Below, in pieces: positions 6,141-8,362 of a DNA stretch of 8,362 nucleotides (positions within the stretch are counted from its first letter, which is position 1; every line of letters starts with the position of its first letter). The notes beneath the pieces are model-generated. The model saw only the letters and a program-made list of their open reading frames with translations, had not been told where the DNA came from and searched no databases. The translations under genes were made by a program, and so were the position numbers. The stretch lies in assembly GCA_027622115.1 (NCBI GenBank), contig JAQBZS010000267.1, positions 1 to 8,362 on the forward strand, written 5' to 3'. The stretch is from Planctomycetota bacterium (GTDB lineage: Bacteria; Planctomycetota; Planctomycetia; Planctomycetales; Planctomycetaceae).

Positions 6141-8362
6141 GTGAATCCAAAGTCAATCGTGTTTGTCGCCTTGAGTCTCCTGGCCGCCTTGGCTCGCTCA
6201 TCGTTCGCGGATCCACCACCAACGGCTCACTCCGTGCTGATTGTTCACGACGCGGACGGCGCTCAATCGCCACGGCGGCAGTTCGAATTGCTGCGATTGG
6301 CACTCGAAGCCGGCGAAGATTCCAGCTTCCGCACGCGTACCTCGATCACCGCCGAATTCCCGAATAAACAGCTCGACGAATTCGCAGCCGTCATCCTCAG
6401 CGACGTGTCCCGCTTCACGGATGCCGATGTTTCGCGGCTCGAAGGCTTTGTAAGTCGTGGCGGCGGGCTGATCGTGTTTCCCGGCTCGACCGTCGACGCT
6501 CGGCATTACAACGAACAGCTTTATCGCGACGGGTGCGGTTTGCTGCCGGCCAAACTCGGTCGCGTGATTACGAAACCCACCCGCATCGATCTGGACCAGC
6601 ACGTCAACGCAGTCCTGTCCGCCACGGACGCACACGTCGAGGTGCGGCAGTCCGTCGAGCTGGCAGCGTTGAATTCCGAGGACTCGCCGTATCGCGCCGG
6701 GTCGATGTGTCTGCTGTCCGACGGTCGGCCTGCGGTCCTTGAGCGAAACTTCGGCTCCGGCCGATGCGTGCTGTTTGCCACGGCGGTCACGCAAGACTGG
6801 TCCGACTTGTGGAAGAGCCCTGTGTTTCTGCCTCTGTTGCAGGAAACCGTGTGGCATGCGATCGGGCAACGTCCCACATCGATTCCCAACTGGAGCGGTG
6901 ATTGTCGCTGGCAATTCGATCGATCCGGCTGGGCTCGCGGCCAATTTGAATCCACTCTGGATCACTTTCCCGCGCGAGCCACCGGCCCGGTCAAATTCGA
7001 CGGCAAGCCACCACACGCGTTGATCTTGGACGGTGACTCCAAACGCGAGCACCGGCTGACCGTCGGCAAAACGCCACAACAAGCTCCGTTGCCGATTCGA
7101 CAAATGTCGGTGGACGCCTGGGTCAAGTTGGAATCGGCTCCCAAATGGGGCGGCATCGTCGGTTGCTTTCAAGACAACTTCGCCTTCGAACGCGGCTGGA
7201 TTTTGGGCACGGTCGACCGGCAATTCTCCTGGGGCTTGGTGTCGCAAACGACGCGCAAGATGACCTACCTCAAAAGTCGCCGCGAGTTCGAACTTGGTCA
7301 TTGGTATTACGTCGCCGGAGTTTACGACGGTCGCGAAATGCGGCTGTATGTCGATGGCGAACCGGTGGGCGTGTCGTCCGAGCAAAGCGGTGTGATCGAG
7401 TATCCCCGCCAAGGAGAATTTACGATCGGCGCGTACAAGGATTCGAACGATTCCGTGTCGTTCAAGGGACAGATCGCCCGCATTCGTGTCACCGATCACG
7501 CCGAAACGAACTCGTCGATCCACGCCACGTTCGATCGGGAGAAATTGGGCTTCCCGGACAGCGTGGCCGAACGAATCGTGGAAAGCGATTGGCCCACGTA
7601 TCAGCGAGACAACCTGCGCTCGGGCCGCTCGGACGACGCGTTTCCAGCCGACTTGGCGTTGGCGTGGAAGTATCAGTCGCCGCACGCGCCGCACCCGGCT
7701 TGGCCGGAACCCGCCAATCAGGATTTCTGGCATCGCCGGGAAAACCTCAAGCCGCGAGTCGTGTATGACCGAGCCCCCCATGTGGTCTCGGCCGGCGGTC
7801 GCGTGTTTTTCGGCACGACGGCGGACGATCAGGTGCGGTGCTTGAATCTCGAAACGGGCGAACTGATCTGGCGATTCTTCGCGGAGGCCCCCGTCCGTCT
7901 GGCTCCCACGATCGTCGGCGACAAGTGTCTGTTCGGTGCCGACGACGGCTACGTTTATTGCATATCCGCGGAAACGGGCCGGTTGATTTGGAAGCACCGG
8001 ATCTCGCCCGAGGATCGGCGGATCCCCGGAAACGAACGCGTCATCAGTACATGGCCCGTGCGGACCGGCGTGCTGGTCGAGGACGGAATCGCGTTTTGCT
8101 GTGCGGGCATTTTTCCGACGCAGGGCGTCTATCAAGCCGCCATCAATGTCGAAACCGGCAAAGTCCTCGACAGCAATCAAATCAACGTTTCGGCCCAGGG
8201 TTACCTCGAACGCCGCGATGGGAAACTGTTCGTCGCGACCGGCAGAGATCCCGCCGGGAAGTTCGTCAAGACCTTGACGCGACGAGGCAAGCCGCTCGGT
8301 CAGGAAGCTCGGACGATTCCCAAAGAATTTCCGTACGCGTTCATTTCGATCGGTGACGTTCG
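6141..8362 (+). CDS. Exported GATase-like / LamG / PQQ-propeller fusion protein (3' end beyond window)
   Basis: Open for 740 codons from GTG to the window end, with no stop, so the C terminus is missing. The signal peptide has a hydrophobic core at residues 6-18 and likely cleavage after SFA (23). Residues about 31-240 resemble the GATase/DJ-1-like domain I recall from planctomycete BatA-type proteins: AVILSDVSRF (83-92), GGGLIVFPG (107-115), FGSGRCVLFAT (204-214), then DWSD and FLPLLQE (219-235). The elbow position carries Ser87 and not Cys, so amidotransferase catalysis is unlikely. Residues about 292-453 form a LamG/concanavalin-like jellyroll: VDAWVKL, HWYYVAGVYDG (387-397), MRLYVDGEPVG (400-410), then FKGQIARIRV. 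WPTYQRDNLRSG (484-495) starts a PQQ/BamB-like propeller with blade motifs NLETGELIW (569-577), SAETGRLIW (609-617) and NVETGKVLD (669-677). It is divergent from the two-propeller gene and likely extracytoplasmic. Ligand and role are unknown. Confidence 0.88.
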   Translation, partial: MNPKSIVFVALSLLAALARSSFADPPPTAHSVLIVHDADGAQSPRRQFELLRLALEAGEDSSFRTRTSITAEFPNKQLDEFAAVILSDVSRFTDADVSRLEGFVSRGGGLIVFPGSTVDARHYNEQLYRDGCGLLPAKLGRVITKPTRIDLDQHVNAVLSATDAHVEVRQSVELAALNSEDSPYRAGSMCLLSDGRPAVLERNFGSGRCVLFATAVTQDWSDLWKSPVFLPLLQETVWHAIGQRPTSIPNWSGDCRWQFDRSGWARGQFESTLDHFPARATGPVKFDGKPPHALILDGDSKREHRLTVGKTPQQAPLPIRQMSVDAWVKLESAPKWGGIVGCFQDNFAFERGWILGTVDRQFSWGLVSQTTRKMTYLKSRREFELGHWYYVAGVYDGREMRLYVDGEPVGVSSEQSGVIEYPRQGEFTIGAYKDSNDSVSFKGQIARIRVTDHAETNSSIHATFDREKLGFPDSVAERIVESDWPTYQRDNLRSGRSDDAFPADLALAWKYQSPHAPHPAWPEPANQDFWHRRENLKPRVVYDRAPHVVSAGGRVFFGTTADDQVRCLNLETGELIWRFFAEAPVRLAPTIVGDKCLFGADDGYVYCISAETGRLIWKHRISPEDRRIPGNERVISTWPVRTGVLVEDGIAFCCAGIFPTQGVYQAAINVETGKVLDSNQINVSAQGYLERRDGKLFVATGRDPAGKFVKTLTRRGKPLGQEARTIPKEFPYAFISIGDV

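Noticed and set aside
6198..8180. 660-codon open frame on the minus strand
   Set aside because: It starts at TTG, gives a His/Arg-rich product with no recognisable domain, and lies in exact codon register opposite a plus-strand gene with a signal peptide, LamG and propeller motifs. It is a shadow.
1..8362. CRISPR array, tRNA/rRNA, transposase, toxin-antitoxin or known defence genes
   Set aside because: I looked on both strands and saw no regularly spaced repeats, no cloverleaf or rRNA-like sequence and no characteristic protein motifs for any of these.

Overview
The window looks like chromosomal DNA from a planctomycete, probably of the Pirellulales/Planctomycetales type. This rests on three things: very large exported PQQ-type beta-propeller proteins with an N-terminal TPR-like region, a propeller protein fused to LamG and a glutamine-amidotransferase-like domain, and a hairpin repeat at the left edge whose forward reading contains PGRCPGL, which I recall as a common dispersed element in this phylum. 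The lineage is an inference; there is no rRNA or marker gene to confirm it.

Layout, left to right. Positions 1-62 hold a truncated hairpin-rich repeat. 109-1071 (+) is a ten-helix EamA/DMT-family transporter with a GTG start. Six bases after its stop, a 1533-residue exported protein on the minus strand ends (1078-5679, -): signal peptide, TPR-like region, beta-propeller, helical middle, second beta-propeller. A 461-bp divergent intergenic region follows (5680-6140). It holds a near-identical 14-bp direct repeat, an 8-bp inverted repeat, and a 40-codon open stretch that may be a gene remnant. From 6141 to the right edge (+) runs a third large gene, incomplete at its 3' end. It has a signal peptide, a GATase-like domain of the kind I recall from planctomycete BatA-type proteins, a LamG jellyroll and the start of a PQQ/BamB-like propeller. 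It has no stop in 740 codons and is cut by the window end. A 660-codon open frame antisense to it is a coding shadow.

The two large genes are divergent and both encode exported propeller proteins with a related W-[LP]-T-[FY] entry motif before the first blade. They may share regulatory DNA and act in the same extracytoplasmic compartment. Their substrates cannot be read from the sequence. The transporter has no evident functional link to them. I see no mobile element with a transposase, no CRISPR array, no RNA gene and no recognisable defence system. The points most worth following up are the domain architecture of the rightmost gene and the repeats in the divergent intergenic region.
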